Source of the DNA: Hamadaea tsunoensis DSM 44101
Lineage (GTDB): Bacteria > Actinomycetota > Actinomycetes > Mycobacteriales > Micromonosporaceae
Direction: 5' to 3'
DNA length: 64,000 bases
NCBI RefSeq assembly: GCF_000428945.1
Contig: NZ_AUAX01000004.1
Span: 454,834 to 518,833, forward strand
Of this stretch, positions 1 to 7,211 are shown in pieces (the first letter of the stretch is position 1; the number at the start of each line of letters is the position of its first letter). Position numbers and translations under genes: made by a program. The notes under the pieces were generated by a model. It ran no database searches, was not told where the DNA came from, and was given only the letters and a program-made list of their open reading frames with translations.

Positions 1-1
1 C

Positions 2-235
2 GGCCGGGACGTCTCGGTGCACGCGGTCCTCACGGGCCCGGTCGACACCGACATGTCGCGCGAGTTCCAGGTGCCGAAGGCCACCCCGGCGGCCGTCGCC
101 CAGGCGATCTTCGACGGCGTCGAGAAGGGCGAGGAGGACATCTTCCCCGACCCGCTGTCCGCGCAGTCGGCGGACGGCTGGCGTACGAGCGGGATGAAGG
201 CTCTGGAGCGCGAGTTCGCCGCGCTCGCGAGCTGA
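2..235 (+). CDS. Short-chain dehydrogenase/reductase, C-terminal end (partial)
   Basis: The gene runs in from the left edge, so only the last 77 residues are visible. The segment reading VHAVLTGPVDTDM matches the conserved stretch that follows the catalytic YxxxK helix in classical SDR enzymes, where PGxVxT contacts the nicotinamide cofactor. The tail is helical and acidic (VAQAIFDGVEKGEEDIFPD), as in many SDRs that end with a short C-terminal helix. The Rossmann fold and the Ser-Tyr-Lys triad lie outside the window, so the substrate cannot be inferred. Confidence 0.75.
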   Translation, partial: GRDVSVHAVLTGPVDTDMSREFQVPKATPAAVAQAIFDGVEKGEEDIFPDPLSAQSADGWRTSGMKALEREFAALAS

Positions 236-316
236 CCGACGCCAGGCCCCGGCGGAGAGGCGCGCCCTCTCCGCCGGCTGGCTGAGATTCAGGTGTACGC
301 AGTATGTTGGCTTCCT

Positions 317-348
317 GATCGACCGACCAGCGGATCGACCGACCAGCG
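317..348. promoter_or_regulatory. Two tandem 16-bp repeats ahead of the ROK gene
   Basis: The 16-mer GATCGACCGACCAGCG occurs twice with no gap, at 317-332 and 333-348, ending 12 bases before the ROK start codon. A perfect direct repeat in this position could be an operator for the downstream regulator, but no binding evidence exists. Slippage-generated duplication is the simple alternative. Confidence 0.35.
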
Positions 349-360
349 GGAAGCCGAGGG

Positions 361-1566
361 ATGTTGAAGATCCGGGCCGTGCCGGAGGCCGGGCTGGCCC
401 AGGAGGAGATCCGACGGCGCAACCTCGGCGGGTTGCTGCGGCACGTGCACCTGGGCGGTCCGGCCTCCCGGAGCGCGCTGGCCGAGCGGATGGGCCTCAA
501 CCGCAGCACGATCATGGGTCTGACGGCCGAACTCGCCTCCGCGGGACTCGTCCGCGAGGAGCTGCCCGACGACACCGGCGGTTCGGCGGGCCGTCGCTCA
601 CTGGTGGTACGCCCCGAATCCGAACGCATCTACGTGCTCGCCTTCGATGTGGCCGTCGACCGGCTCACGGCCGCCCGCGTCGGTCTGGGCGGGCGCGTCC
701 TCGACCGCCGTTCCGCGCCGCGTACGCGGGCCGGCGCCGATCTCGCGTACGTCGTCGAGACGCTGGCCTCGCTCGGCCGCGACCTGCACGGGGCGGCTCC
801 GCGGGACGCCCGGTGCGCCGGGATCGGGGCCGCCTACTGCGGCATGATCCGCCCCGGCGATGGCATGGTCCGCTACGGTCCCGACATGGGCTGGGTCGAC
901 CAGGCCTTCGGCACCGAACTCGGCCGGCGGCTCGGGCTCGGCCTGCCGGTCGCCGTCGGCAACGAAGCCCATCTCGGCGCCCTGGCCGAGTACGCGCGCG
1001 GCGCCGGGGTCGGCGTACCGAATCTGATCTACCTGCACGGGGACGTCGGTGTGGGCGGCGGCATCATCGTCGGCGGTGAACTGCTCGGCGGCGACGGCGG
1101 GTACGGCTGCGAGCTCGGGCACATGATCGTCAACCCGTTCCAGGGCCGGCGCTGCCTGTGCGGCTCGGCCGGCTGCCTCGAAGCGGAGGCCGGCGAGCGG
1201 GCGCTGCTCGACGAGGCCGGCCGCCCCGCCGGCGAATACGGCCGCGACGCCGTACGCGCCGTCGCCGAGGCGGCCCGCGCCGGCGATCCCCGGGCTCAGC
1301 ACGCCGTCGAAGTGATCGGCGACTGGCTCGGCATCGGCGTCGCCAATCTGATCAACCTGTTCAATCCCGGCGTCGTCGTCTTCGGCGGCATGCTCCAGGA
1401 TGTCTGGCCGGCCGCCGCCGAGCACGTACGCCGCCGCGTCGCGCAGAACGTGCTGCCGGTGTCCCGGGAACGAGTCGCGCTGCGCGGCTGCGGGCTCGGT
1501 GACGACACGACGCTGATCGGCGCGGCGGAACTGGGCTTCGCGTCCCTGCTGTCGGCCCCCTGCTGA
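361..1566 (+). CDS. ROK-family transcriptional repressor
   Basis: This 401-residue protein has an N-terminal winged HTH (about residues 20-70, with SRSALAERMGLNRSTIMGL as the recognition region) followed by a ROK domain. The ROK zinc motif CLCGSAGCLE is intact near residues 264-273. The phosphate-binding DxGxT loop of ROK sugar kinases is replaced by a DVAVDRLT-like segment, so it should be a NagC/XylR-type sugar-responsive repressor rather than a kinase. The ATG at 361 lies directly after GAGGG, leaving almost no spacing, so the transcript may be leaderless or a nearby GTG may be used. A tandem 16-bp repeat lies just upstream. The sugar is not predictable because no transport or catabolic operon is adjacent. 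Confidence 0.85.
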   Translation: MLKIRAVPEAGLAQEEIRRRNLGGLLRHVHLGGPASRSALAERMGLNRSTIMGLTAELASAGLVREELPDDTGGSAGRRSLVVRPESERIYVLAFDVAVDRLTAARVGLGGRVLDRRSAPRTRAGADLAYVVETLASLGRDLHGAAPRDARCAGIGAAYCGMIRPGDGMVRYGPDMGWVDQAFGTELGRRLGLGLPVAVGNEAHLGALAEYARGAGVGVPNLIYLHGDVGVGGGIIVGGELLGGDGGYGCELGHMIVNPFQGRRCLCGSAGCLEAEAGERALLDEAGRPAGEYGRDAVRAVAEAARAGDPRAQHAVEVIGDWLGIGVANLINLFNPGVVVFGGMLQDVWPAAAEHVRRRVAQNVLPVSRERVALRGCGLGDDTTLIGAAELGFASLLSAPC

Positions 1567-1582
1567 CCGTCCCTTGCGGACG

Positions 1583-2233
1583 TCAGAGCGGCCGGGGAAG
1601 ATCCCAGTCGGGGCCGAACCGGGCCGGCGTCCACATCGGATCCGGGCGGAAACCCACGTGGCTCCCGTCGAACGGGTACTCCTTCGCTTCGATCTGCTTG
1701 ACCACGCGCTCCCCCTCCGCCCGGATCTCCGCCGCCTCGTCCCGGCTCCAGAATCCGTCCTGGCCCGTACGCTCGGCGAACTCGTCCTCGTCCTTCCAGC
1801 GCCAGGTGCCGTCGGGCTCGACCCAGATGTCGAGTGCGTGGTCCCGGGTGTCGAGCCCGCCGGACCAGCGGACGGCCGGGGCTTCGAGGTTGACGTACCA
1901 GCCGAGGAAGGCGAGGTCCGGCCCGAAGAACCACCAGACCGAATGGGCCGCCCCGGTACGCGTCAACGTCAGGATGCTCGTGCCGCGCCAGTGTCCGGGG
2001 GTGAGCATCGTCGGGATGGACAGCCGACGGCCCAGCGGCATCTTGCGGATCGAGTCGCCGCTCAGCATCGTACGCACGGCCGCGTCGCTCCCGGCGGCCG
2101 TGAAGGCCAGCACGTCGTGGCCGTCGTCGGCGACGACCAGGGCGGCTTCGACGGCGGAGATGCGCCCGTTCGGCCGGACGTTGCGCCGCACGATCGACTG
2201 CCCGGGCGCGAAGCGGGTCGAGGGGTTCGTCAT
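1583..2233 (-). CDS. DUF402 family protein
   Basis: The 216-residue product has the DUF402 pattern: a beta-rich N-terminal half (RFAPGQSIVRRNVRPNGRI) and a conserved centre around WYVNLEAP and DHALDIWVEPDG. DUF402 proteins include nucleoside di/triphosphate phosphatases such as Streptomyces FomD and staphylococcal Ntdp, whose conserved acidic residues bind metal. LDIWVEPDGTWRWKDEDEF fits that metal-binding region. I start at the ATG at 2233, preceded by GGTGGG. An upstream in-frame start would translate part of a palindromic repeat and is not credible. It converges on the ROK gene with a 16-bp gap. Confidence 0.7.
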   Translation of the reverse strand: MTNPSTRFAPGQSIVRRNVRPNGRISAVEAALVVADDGHDVLAFTAAGSDAAVRTMLSGDSIRKMPLGRRLSIPTMLTPGHWRGTSILTLTRTGAAHSVWWFFGPDLAFLGWYVNLEAPAVRWSGGLDTRDHALDIWVEPDGTWRWKDEDEFAERTGQDGFWSRDEAAEIRAEGERVVKQIEAKEYPFDGSHVGFRPDPMWTPARFGPDWDLPRPL

Positions 2234-2254
2234 CCCACCATGATCCCCCGCCCT

Positions 2255-2335
2255 CTTGATCCCGTTCGGATCAGGGATCGCCACGTAATCTTGGCCCAAG
2301 ATTCGGGTGACTTCCCTGATCCAAACGGGATCAAG
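2255..2335 (-). repeat. 81-bp palindromic element, copy A
   Basis: This is one of six 81-bp copies in the window. The outer arms begin CTTGATCCCG and end CGGGATCAAG. An inner inverted repeat, AATCTTGG-N-CCAAGATT, sits at the centre. It is in the opposite orientation to the other five copies and lies 94 bases past the metE stop codon. Its terminal bases (CTTG/CAAG) are exchanged relative to other copies in a way that keeps pairing. Confidence 0.9.
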
Positions 2336-2433
2336 CCGACGGGATCAAGCCGACGGGATCAAGCCGACGGGATCAAGCCGACGGGATCAAGCCGACGGGA
2401 TCAAGCCGACGGGATCAAGCAAACGGAATCAAG
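2336..2433. repeat. 14-bp tandem array growing from the palindrome arm
   Basis: Six perfect copies of CCGACGGGATCAAG run from 2336 to 2419. A seventh degenerate unit (CAAACGGAATCAAG, 2420-2433) overlaps the metE stop codon. The unit differs by only two bases from the last 14 bases of the adjacent 81-bp element (CAAACGGGATCAAG), so the array looks like slippage expansion of that arm. GATC recurs every 14 bp. There is no spacer/repeat organisation, so it is not a CRISPR. Confidence 0.92.
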
Positions 2434-4579
2434 AGAGGGTCGTGCGGATGTGGCGGGCGGCCGCCACCAGGTTCCCCAGTGCCGCTTCCACCTCCGCGTA
2501 CGTGCGGGTTTTGAGGCCGCAGTCCGGATTCGCCCAGGCCCGGTCCCCGCCGAGGCCCGCGACCGCCTTCGACAGCCGTGCCGTGATCTCGGCGACCCCC
2601 GGTACGCGCGGCGAATGGATGTCGTAGACGCCCGGTCCCAGCCCGCGGCTGAAGGACGAGGCGGCCGACAGCACGACGTCTCCGGATCGGGCGGATTCCA
2701 CGGTGGTCACGTCGGCGTCGAGCATCTCCACCGCCGCCAGGATGTCCTCCACCTGCGAATAGCAGAGGTGCGTGTGGATCTGGACGTCGTCGGGTACGCC
2801 GCCCGTCGCGTACCGGTAGGCGTCGACGGCCCAGGCGAGGTACGCGTCCTGTTCGGACACCCGCAGTGGGAGCAGTTCCCGCAGGGCGGGCTCGTCGACC
2901 TGGATGACGGCGGCCCCGGCGCGGACGAGATCGTCGACTTCGGCGCGCAGCGCGCGGGCGACCTGCTCGACGACCGCGCGGACGGGCAGGTCCCGGCGGA
3001 CGAAGGACCACGCGACGATCGTGACCGGGCCGGTGAGCATGCCCTTGACCGGCTTGGCCGTCAGCGACTGCGCGTAGGAGATCCAGTCGAGCGTGATCGG
3101 CTTGGGCCGCCGCACGTCGGCGTGGATGATCGGCGGGCGGGTGCAGCGGGAGCCGTACGACTGGACCCAGCCGTTGCGGGTGACCGCGAAGCCGTCGAGG
3201 TTCTCCGCGAAGTACTGGACCATGTCGTTGCGCTCGGGTTCGCCGTGCACGAGCACGTCGAGGCCGAGGTCCTCCTGGACGTGGACGGCGCGGGCGATGG
3301 CCGCCCGGATCCGTTGCGTGTACGCGTCCGCCGACAGGTGGCCGGCGGCGAGACCGGCGCGCGCCCGGCGAACGTCGTCGGTCTGCGGGAAGCTGCCGAT
3401 GGTCGTGGTCGGCACGGGCGGCAGCTGCAGGCGCGCCGCCTGGGCCGCGGCGCGTACGGGATAGGGGCTTCGCACCGGCGGGACGAAGGGCGACGGGACC
3501 GAGGGCGGCGCCGAGACGACGGGCGGGAGGGCGACCCCCCGGGACAGGGCGACGATCTCCGCGACCTTCTGCTCGGCGAACGCGAGCCGGTCGCGCAGTT
3601 CCGGGTCGAGGTCCGGCTCCAGGTCCAGGTCGTAGGGCACGTGCTGCAGCGAACACGAGCTGGACACGACCACCTCGCCCACCTCGGCCAGCCGCGCCAG
3701 CGTCGCGGCAACCGCCGGGTCCGTGCGCCACACGTCCCGGCCGGACACCACGCCCGCGAAAATCGTCTTGCCCCGCAACGGTTCCAGGTCCGCCGGCAGG
3801 TCACCGCGGACCAGGTCCAGAGCCAGGCCCTCGATCGGCGTACGCGCCAACGCCGGCAGGGCCTCGCGCAGTTCTCCGAAGTAGCCGGCGACCACGATCC
3901 GCGGCCGGTCCGCCACCCCGCCCAGGACGGCGTACGCCTCCTGCGCCGCCGTGATCTCCTCGGCGGTCCGGTCACCGGCGAGGGCCGGCTCGTCGAACTG
4001 CACCCAGCGGACTCCGGCCGCCGCGAGCAGGCCGAGCAGGTCCGCGTACACGGAGAGGAGTTCCGGCAGCCGGTGCAGCGGCGAGCCCTTGGCGAGCAGG
4101 AGGAAGGTGACCGGGCCGAGCAGGACGGGCCGGGTGTCGAGGCCGAGGTCGCGGGCCTCGACCCACTCGGACAGCGGCTTGTCCGGGTGGAGGACGAACG
4201 GGGTGTCCTCGTCCAGCTCGGGCACGATGTAGTGGTAGTTCGTGTCGAACCACTTGGTCATGCGCAACGGCGCGAGGGTGCCGTTCCCCCGCGCCATCGC
4301 GAAGTACGCGTCCAGCGGGTCGAGGCCGCGGAAGCGTTCCGGCACCGCGCCCACCAGCACCGCGGTGTCCAGCACCTGGTCGTAGAACGAGAAGGTGTTC
4401 GACGGCGGCGCGGTCAGGCCCAGCTCGGCCAGCCGCAGCCAGGTGCGGCGGCGCTCGTCACGGCCGGCCGCCAGCAACGCGTCTCTCGCCGTCCGTCCTG
4501 ACCAGTACGCCTCGAGCGCCTGCTTGATCTCGCGCCGCGCGCCGATGCGGGGGTAGCCGAGGACCGTGCTGCCGTACAT
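2429..4579 (-). CDS. metE: Cobalamin-independent methionine synthase
   Basis: 5-methyltetrahydropteroyltriglutamate-homocysteine methyltransferase catalyses the last step of methionine synthesis without B12. The 716-residue protein opens with GYPRIGARREIKQALEAYW, the hallmark N-terminal barrel start. The C-terminal catalytic barrel carries the zinc ligands in IHTHLCYS (His, Cys) and NPDCGLKTR (Cys). At 716 residues it is slightly shorter than the 753-residue E. coli enzyme, within family range. The start at 4579 is well supported by AGGAG seven bases upstream. The adjacent divergent LysR gene is the obvious candidate regulator, as MetR is in enterobacteria. The last codons run into the degenerate end of the 14-bp array. 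No B12 riboswitch fits in the 107-bp gap to the LysR gene. Confidence 0.97.
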   Translation of the reverse strand: MYGSTVLGYPRIGARREIKQALEAYWSGRTARDALLAAGRDERRRTWLRLAELGLTAPPSNTFSFYDQVLDTAVLVGAVPERFRGLDPLDAYFAMARGNGTLAPLRMTKWFDTNYHYIVPELDEDTPFVLHPDKPLSEWVEARDLGLDTRPVLLGPVTFLLLAKGSPLHRLPELLSVYADLLGLLAAAGVRWVQFDEPALAGDRTAEEITAAQEAYAVLGGVADRPRIVVAGYFGELREALPALARTPIEGLALDLVRGDLPADLEPLRGKTIFAGVVSGRDVWRTDPAVAATLARLAEVGEVVVSSSCSLQHVPYDLDLEPDLDPELRDRLAFAEQKVAEIVALSRGVALPPVVSAPPSVPSPFVPPVRSPYPVRAAAQAARLQLPPVPTTTIGSFPQTDDVRRARAGLAAGHLSADAYTQRIRAAIARAVHVQEDLGLDVLVHGEPERNDMVQYFAENLDGFAVTRNGWVQSYGSRCTRPPIIHADVRRPKPITLDWISYAQSLTAKPVKGMLTGPVTIVAWSFVRRDLPVRAVVEQVARALRAEVDDLVRAGAAVIQVDEPALRELLPLRVSEQDAYLAWAVDAYRYATGGVPDDVQIHTHLCYSQVEDILAAVEMLDADVTTVESARSGDVVLSAASSFSRGLGPGVYDIHSPRVPGVAEITARLSKAVAGLGGDRAWANPDCGLKTRTYAEVEAALGNLVAAARHIRTTLS

Positions 4580-4598
4580 GGAACTCTCCTTTGCGTCC

Positions 4599-4626
4599 GG
4601 TGTGGGTCCACAGGTTGCCCGACACC
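4599..4626. promoter_or_regulatory. Imperfect inverted repeat between metE and the LysR gene
   Basis: GGTGTGGG and CCCGACACC form an imperfect inverted repeat around an 11-base centre in the divergent promoter region. LysR proteins bind such interrupted dyads. The assignment is positional only. Confidence 0.3.
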
Positions 4627-4686
4627 GCCTGGCGCGCGTGGGATCCATCAGCGGCCCTTATGGCCGGTACGGCAGGATGGACAGCT

Positions 4687-5550
4687 GTGCCGACGCTGCC
4701 GGATCTCGCCGCGTTCGCCGCGGTGGCGCGGCGGGCGAGCTTCTCGCGGGCGGCCGTCGAGCTCGGGGTCACGCAGCCGGCGGTCTCCCAGGCCGTCGCG
4801 CGCCTCGAACGCGAGCTGGGCGTACGCCTCGTGCACCGGACCAGCCGGACGGTCGAGCTGACCGAGGCCGGGCGTACGCTGCTGGGTCCGGCGGAGGCGG
4901 TGCTGGACCAGGTCGCCGCGTTCACGGCCGAGGCCGCCCGGTGGTCGACGACCGAACCGTCGGGTATCAGGCTCGCTTATGCACCCCTCGTCGGTACGCT
5001 GGCCGCGCGGACGGCCCGGCGGTTGTCCCAGCGCAAACCGGCGGTCGCGGTGGATCTCGTGCCGCTCGGCGGGACGGCCGCCGCCGAGGCGCTCCAGCGG
5101 GCCGAGGTCGCGGCGGCGCTGTTGCACACGCCGTTCCCGCCGGGGTTCGCGTCGACCGCCCGGTTCCGCGTACCGGTCACGCATCTGGCCGTGCCCGCCG
5201 CGTCGGCCCTGGCCACGTCCACCGGCGTACGCCCGGCCCAGCTCTTCCAGCACGAGCTGCTGATCCCGCAGCCGTTGTGGCCGCGGGCGAGCCGGACCGT
5301 CGAGCATCCGCGCCTGGTGGCGGTCGGCGACGACGTGAGCGCCGGCCTGGACCTGGTGGCCGCCGGGCGTGGACTGCTGCCGGTCCCCCGCCTGACCGCC
5401 GACACGGTACGCCGGCCCGACCTCGCCTTCGTCCGGCTCGACGGCGTCGACCTGGCGTTCACGTTCGGGCTGGCCTGGTCGCCCGAGCGGGCCGGTCCCG
5501 AGGTCGTCGCGCTGGTCCAGGCGGTGCAGGAGATGCTGCGGACCATCTGA
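4687..5550 (+). CDS. LysR-family transcriptional regulator
   Basis: This 287-residue regulator has the classical LysR HTH at its start (LAAFAAVARRASFSRAAVEL, then GVTQPAVSQAVARLERELG) and a periplasmic-binding-like effector domain from about residue 90. The GTG at 4687 is chosen because it places the HTH at the normal distance from the N-terminus and has AGGA about 12 bases upstream. It is transcribed divergently from metE with a 107-bp gap, suggesting autoregulation and control of metE. The effector half is not closely MetR-like by eye, so the methionine role is inferred from position. Confidence 0.85.
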   Translation: MPTLPDLAAFAAVARRASFSRAAVELGVTQPAVSQAVARLERELGVRLVHRTSRTVELTEAGRTLLGPAEAVLDQVAAFTAEAARWSTTEPSGIRLAYAPLVGTLAARTARRLSQRKPAVAVDLVPLGGTAAAEALQRAEVAAALLHTPFPPGFASTARFRVPVTHLAVPAASALATSTGVRPAQLFQHELLIPQPLWPRASRTVEHPRLVAVGDDVSAGLDLVAAGRGLLPVPRLTADTVRRPDLAFVRLDGVDLAFTFGLAWSPERAGPEVVALVQAVQEMLRTI

Positions 5551-5575
5551 GCTGCTGATTCGAACGGCGACGGGC

Positions 5576-5815
5576 TCATTCGAACAGCGAGTGGTGCGTG
5601 CCCTTCGGCTCCTCGTGGTAGCGCTGCCGCCGCCGGTGCTGGATGACGAACAGGTCCACCAGGGCGATGAGCGCGAGGACGCCCAGCAGGATCGCCGGAA
5701 CCACCCAGCCGGCGAAGGCGGCCCACACCGCCAGCGGCAGGCTGAGGATCAGCCCGAAGCTGGCGAACACCAGGCGGAGGTTCAGCGCGCTCCGCGCGTC
5801 GCGCGGCTCGGTCAT
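5576..5815 (-). CDS. DUF6343 family small membrane protein
   Basis: This 79-residue protein starts TEPRDARSALNLRLVFASFG, the signature of the actinomycete DUF6343 family. It has two hydrophobic helices (about residues 15-35 and 39-58) followed by a basic cytosolic tail. The ATG at 5815 follows a GGGGG tract and gives the family-typical N-terminus. It converges on the LysR gene with a 25-bp gap. The family has no established function. Confidence 0.7.
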   Translation of the reverse strand: MTEPRDARSALNLRLVFASFGLILSLPLAVWAAFAGWVVPAILLGVLALIALVDLFVIQHRRRQRYHEEPKGTHHSLFE

Positions 5816-5867
5816 GCCCCCCATTCTTCCCCCGATACGCCTCCGCCGATACTCTCCGTCCATCTAT

Positions 5868-5910
5868 GATGTCAGAAAGACGTCTTGCGTGACATCACTC
5901 ATGACATCAC
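5868..5910. promoter_or_regulatory. TGACATCA-type operator cluster before the MFS exporter
   Basis: TGACATCAC occurs as a direct repeat at 5890-5898 and 5902-5910 (12-bp phase), and the inverse GATGTCA is at 5868-5874. A TATGAT hexamer at 5865-5870 overlaps the first site and could be a -10 box. The arrangement suggests repressor binding over the promoter of the exporter at 5921. No regulator gene is adjacent. Confidence 0.5.
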
Positions 5911-5920
5911 ACTAGTGATC

Positions 5921-7180
5921 ATGACAGTCACCCCCACCGTCGAGATCGCCGACCCGCCACCGCCGAGCCTGTGGCGCAACCGCGCCTTCAATCTGCTGTG
6001 GACCAGCCAGGCGCTGTCGGGCCTCGGTTCGGCCATGTCGAACCTTGCCCTGCCGCTGCTCACCCTCGGCATCACCCGCTCGCCGATCCAGGCCGGCGTC
6101 GTCGGGACCGCCTCCGCCGTGGTACGCCTCGCCTGCCAGCTGCCGGCCGGCGTACTCACGGATCGGATGGACCGGCGCAGGCTGATGCTGATCTGCGACG
6201 CGGTGCGGCTCTTCGCGTACGCCCTGCTGGGTTTCGCCGTGGTGACCGACCGGGTGACGCTGGCGTGGATCGTCATCACCGCGTCCCTGGTGGCGGTGTT
6301 CAACGTGGCCCATGAGAACGCGCAGTTCAGCGCGGTCCGCAACGTCGTGCCGCTGGTCCAGGTGCCGGACGCGACCGCGCGCAACGAGGCCCGCCAAGCG
6401 ACCGTGTCCCTCGTGGGACCCCCGATCGGCGGCCTGCTGTACGCGGCCGGCCGCGCGGTCCCGTTCTTCGCGGACGCGGTGTCCTACCTGCTGTCCTTCA
6501 TCGGGATCGCGCTGATCCGGCGCCCGATGCAGCAGGAGCGGACCGAGGCGCGCGAGCACCCGGTACGGGAGATGATCGAGGGTGTGCGGTTCACGCTCAC
6601 CCAGCCGTTCCTGCGCTCGGTGCTGCTGATCGCGCCGCCGATCAACCTCGCGTTCAACGGCATCCTGTTCGCGATCATCGTGATCCTGCAGCAGCAGGGC
6701 GTGTCCCCGGCGCTCATCGGCACCACCGAGACGATCGTCGCGGTCGGCCTGCTCGCCGGTGCGCTGCTCGCCCCCGCCCTGGCCCGTCGTGTCCCGCTGC
6801 GCTGGCTCGTCTTCGGCATCTGCTGGATCGGCGTCGCGCTGTTCGCGGTCGCCGCGCTGCTCACCGGGTCCATCCTGGTCGCGGCGCCGATCGCCCTGGC
6901 CATCGCGTTCGGACCGGCCTGCAACGCCGCGCTCTTCGGCTACCAGGCGGCGGTCACGCCCGACCGGCTCCAGGGCCGCGTGATGTCCGTGATCATGCTG
7001 CTCGCGATGAGCCTCGCGAGCCTCGCCTCGCTGCTCGGCGGCCTCTTCGTCCAGTGGTGGGGCGGCCCCGGGACGGTCCTGGCGTTCGGCGCGATCCTCG
7101 CGGTCTCCGCCGTGGCGGCCACCTTCAGCAAGGGCGTACGCGACATGCGGCCGCTCGGGGAAGTGACCGCCCCGGCCTGA
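5921..7180 (+). CDS. MFS transporter (DHA3-like exporter)
   Basis: The 419-residue protein has about 12 hydrophobic segments and begins SLWRNRAFNLLWTSQALSGLG, typical of the DHA3/EntS-type major facilitator exporters that carry macrolides or siderophores out by proton antiport. The motif after helix 2, GVLTDRMDRRRLM, is the standard MFS loop 2-3 signature. The ATG at 5921 is preferred over an upstream ATG at 5885, which lies inside the repeated TGACATCA operator cluster. Drug efflux is likely, but the substrate is not readable from sequence. Confidence 0.82.
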   Translation: MTVTPTVEIADPPPPSLWRNRAFNLLWTSQALSGLGSAMSNLALPLLTLGITRSPIQAGVVGTASAVVRLACQLPAGVLTDRMDRRRLMLICDAVRLFAYALLGFAVVTDRVTLAWIVITASLVAVFNVAHENAQFSAVRNVVPLVQVPDATARNEARQATVSLVGPPIGGLLYAAGRAVPFFADAVSYLLSFIGIALIRRPMQQERTEAREHPVREMIEGVRFTLTQPFLRSVLLIAPPINLAFNGILFAIIVILQQQGVSPALIGTTETIVAVGLLAGALLAPALARRVPLRWLVFGICWIGVALFAVAALLTGSILVAAPIALAIAFGPACNAALFGYQAAVTPDRLQGRVMSVIMLLAMSLASLASLLGGLFVQWWGGPGTVLAFGAILAVSAVAATFSKGVRDMRPLGEVTAPA

Positions 7181-7211
7181 CGAACCGCCTGATCCCCGCC
7201 GTCCGGACCGG

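Noticed and set aside
2234..2299. N-terminal extension of the DUF402 protein reading DPNGIK
   Set aside because: These residues are translated from the 81-bp palindrome. The same DPNG-type peptides appear in open frames at other copies (near 45540 and 54230), so they mark the repeat and not protein.
2336..2433. Regular short repeats that could suggest a CRISPR array
   Set aside because: The 14-bp units are head to tail with no spacers and derive from the neighbouring palindrome.
1574..4501. A 975-codon open frame antisense to metE
   Set aside because: It is a shadow frame in high-GC DNA. Its composition is Arg/Gly/Pro-biased without domains, and it opposes the well-supported metE.
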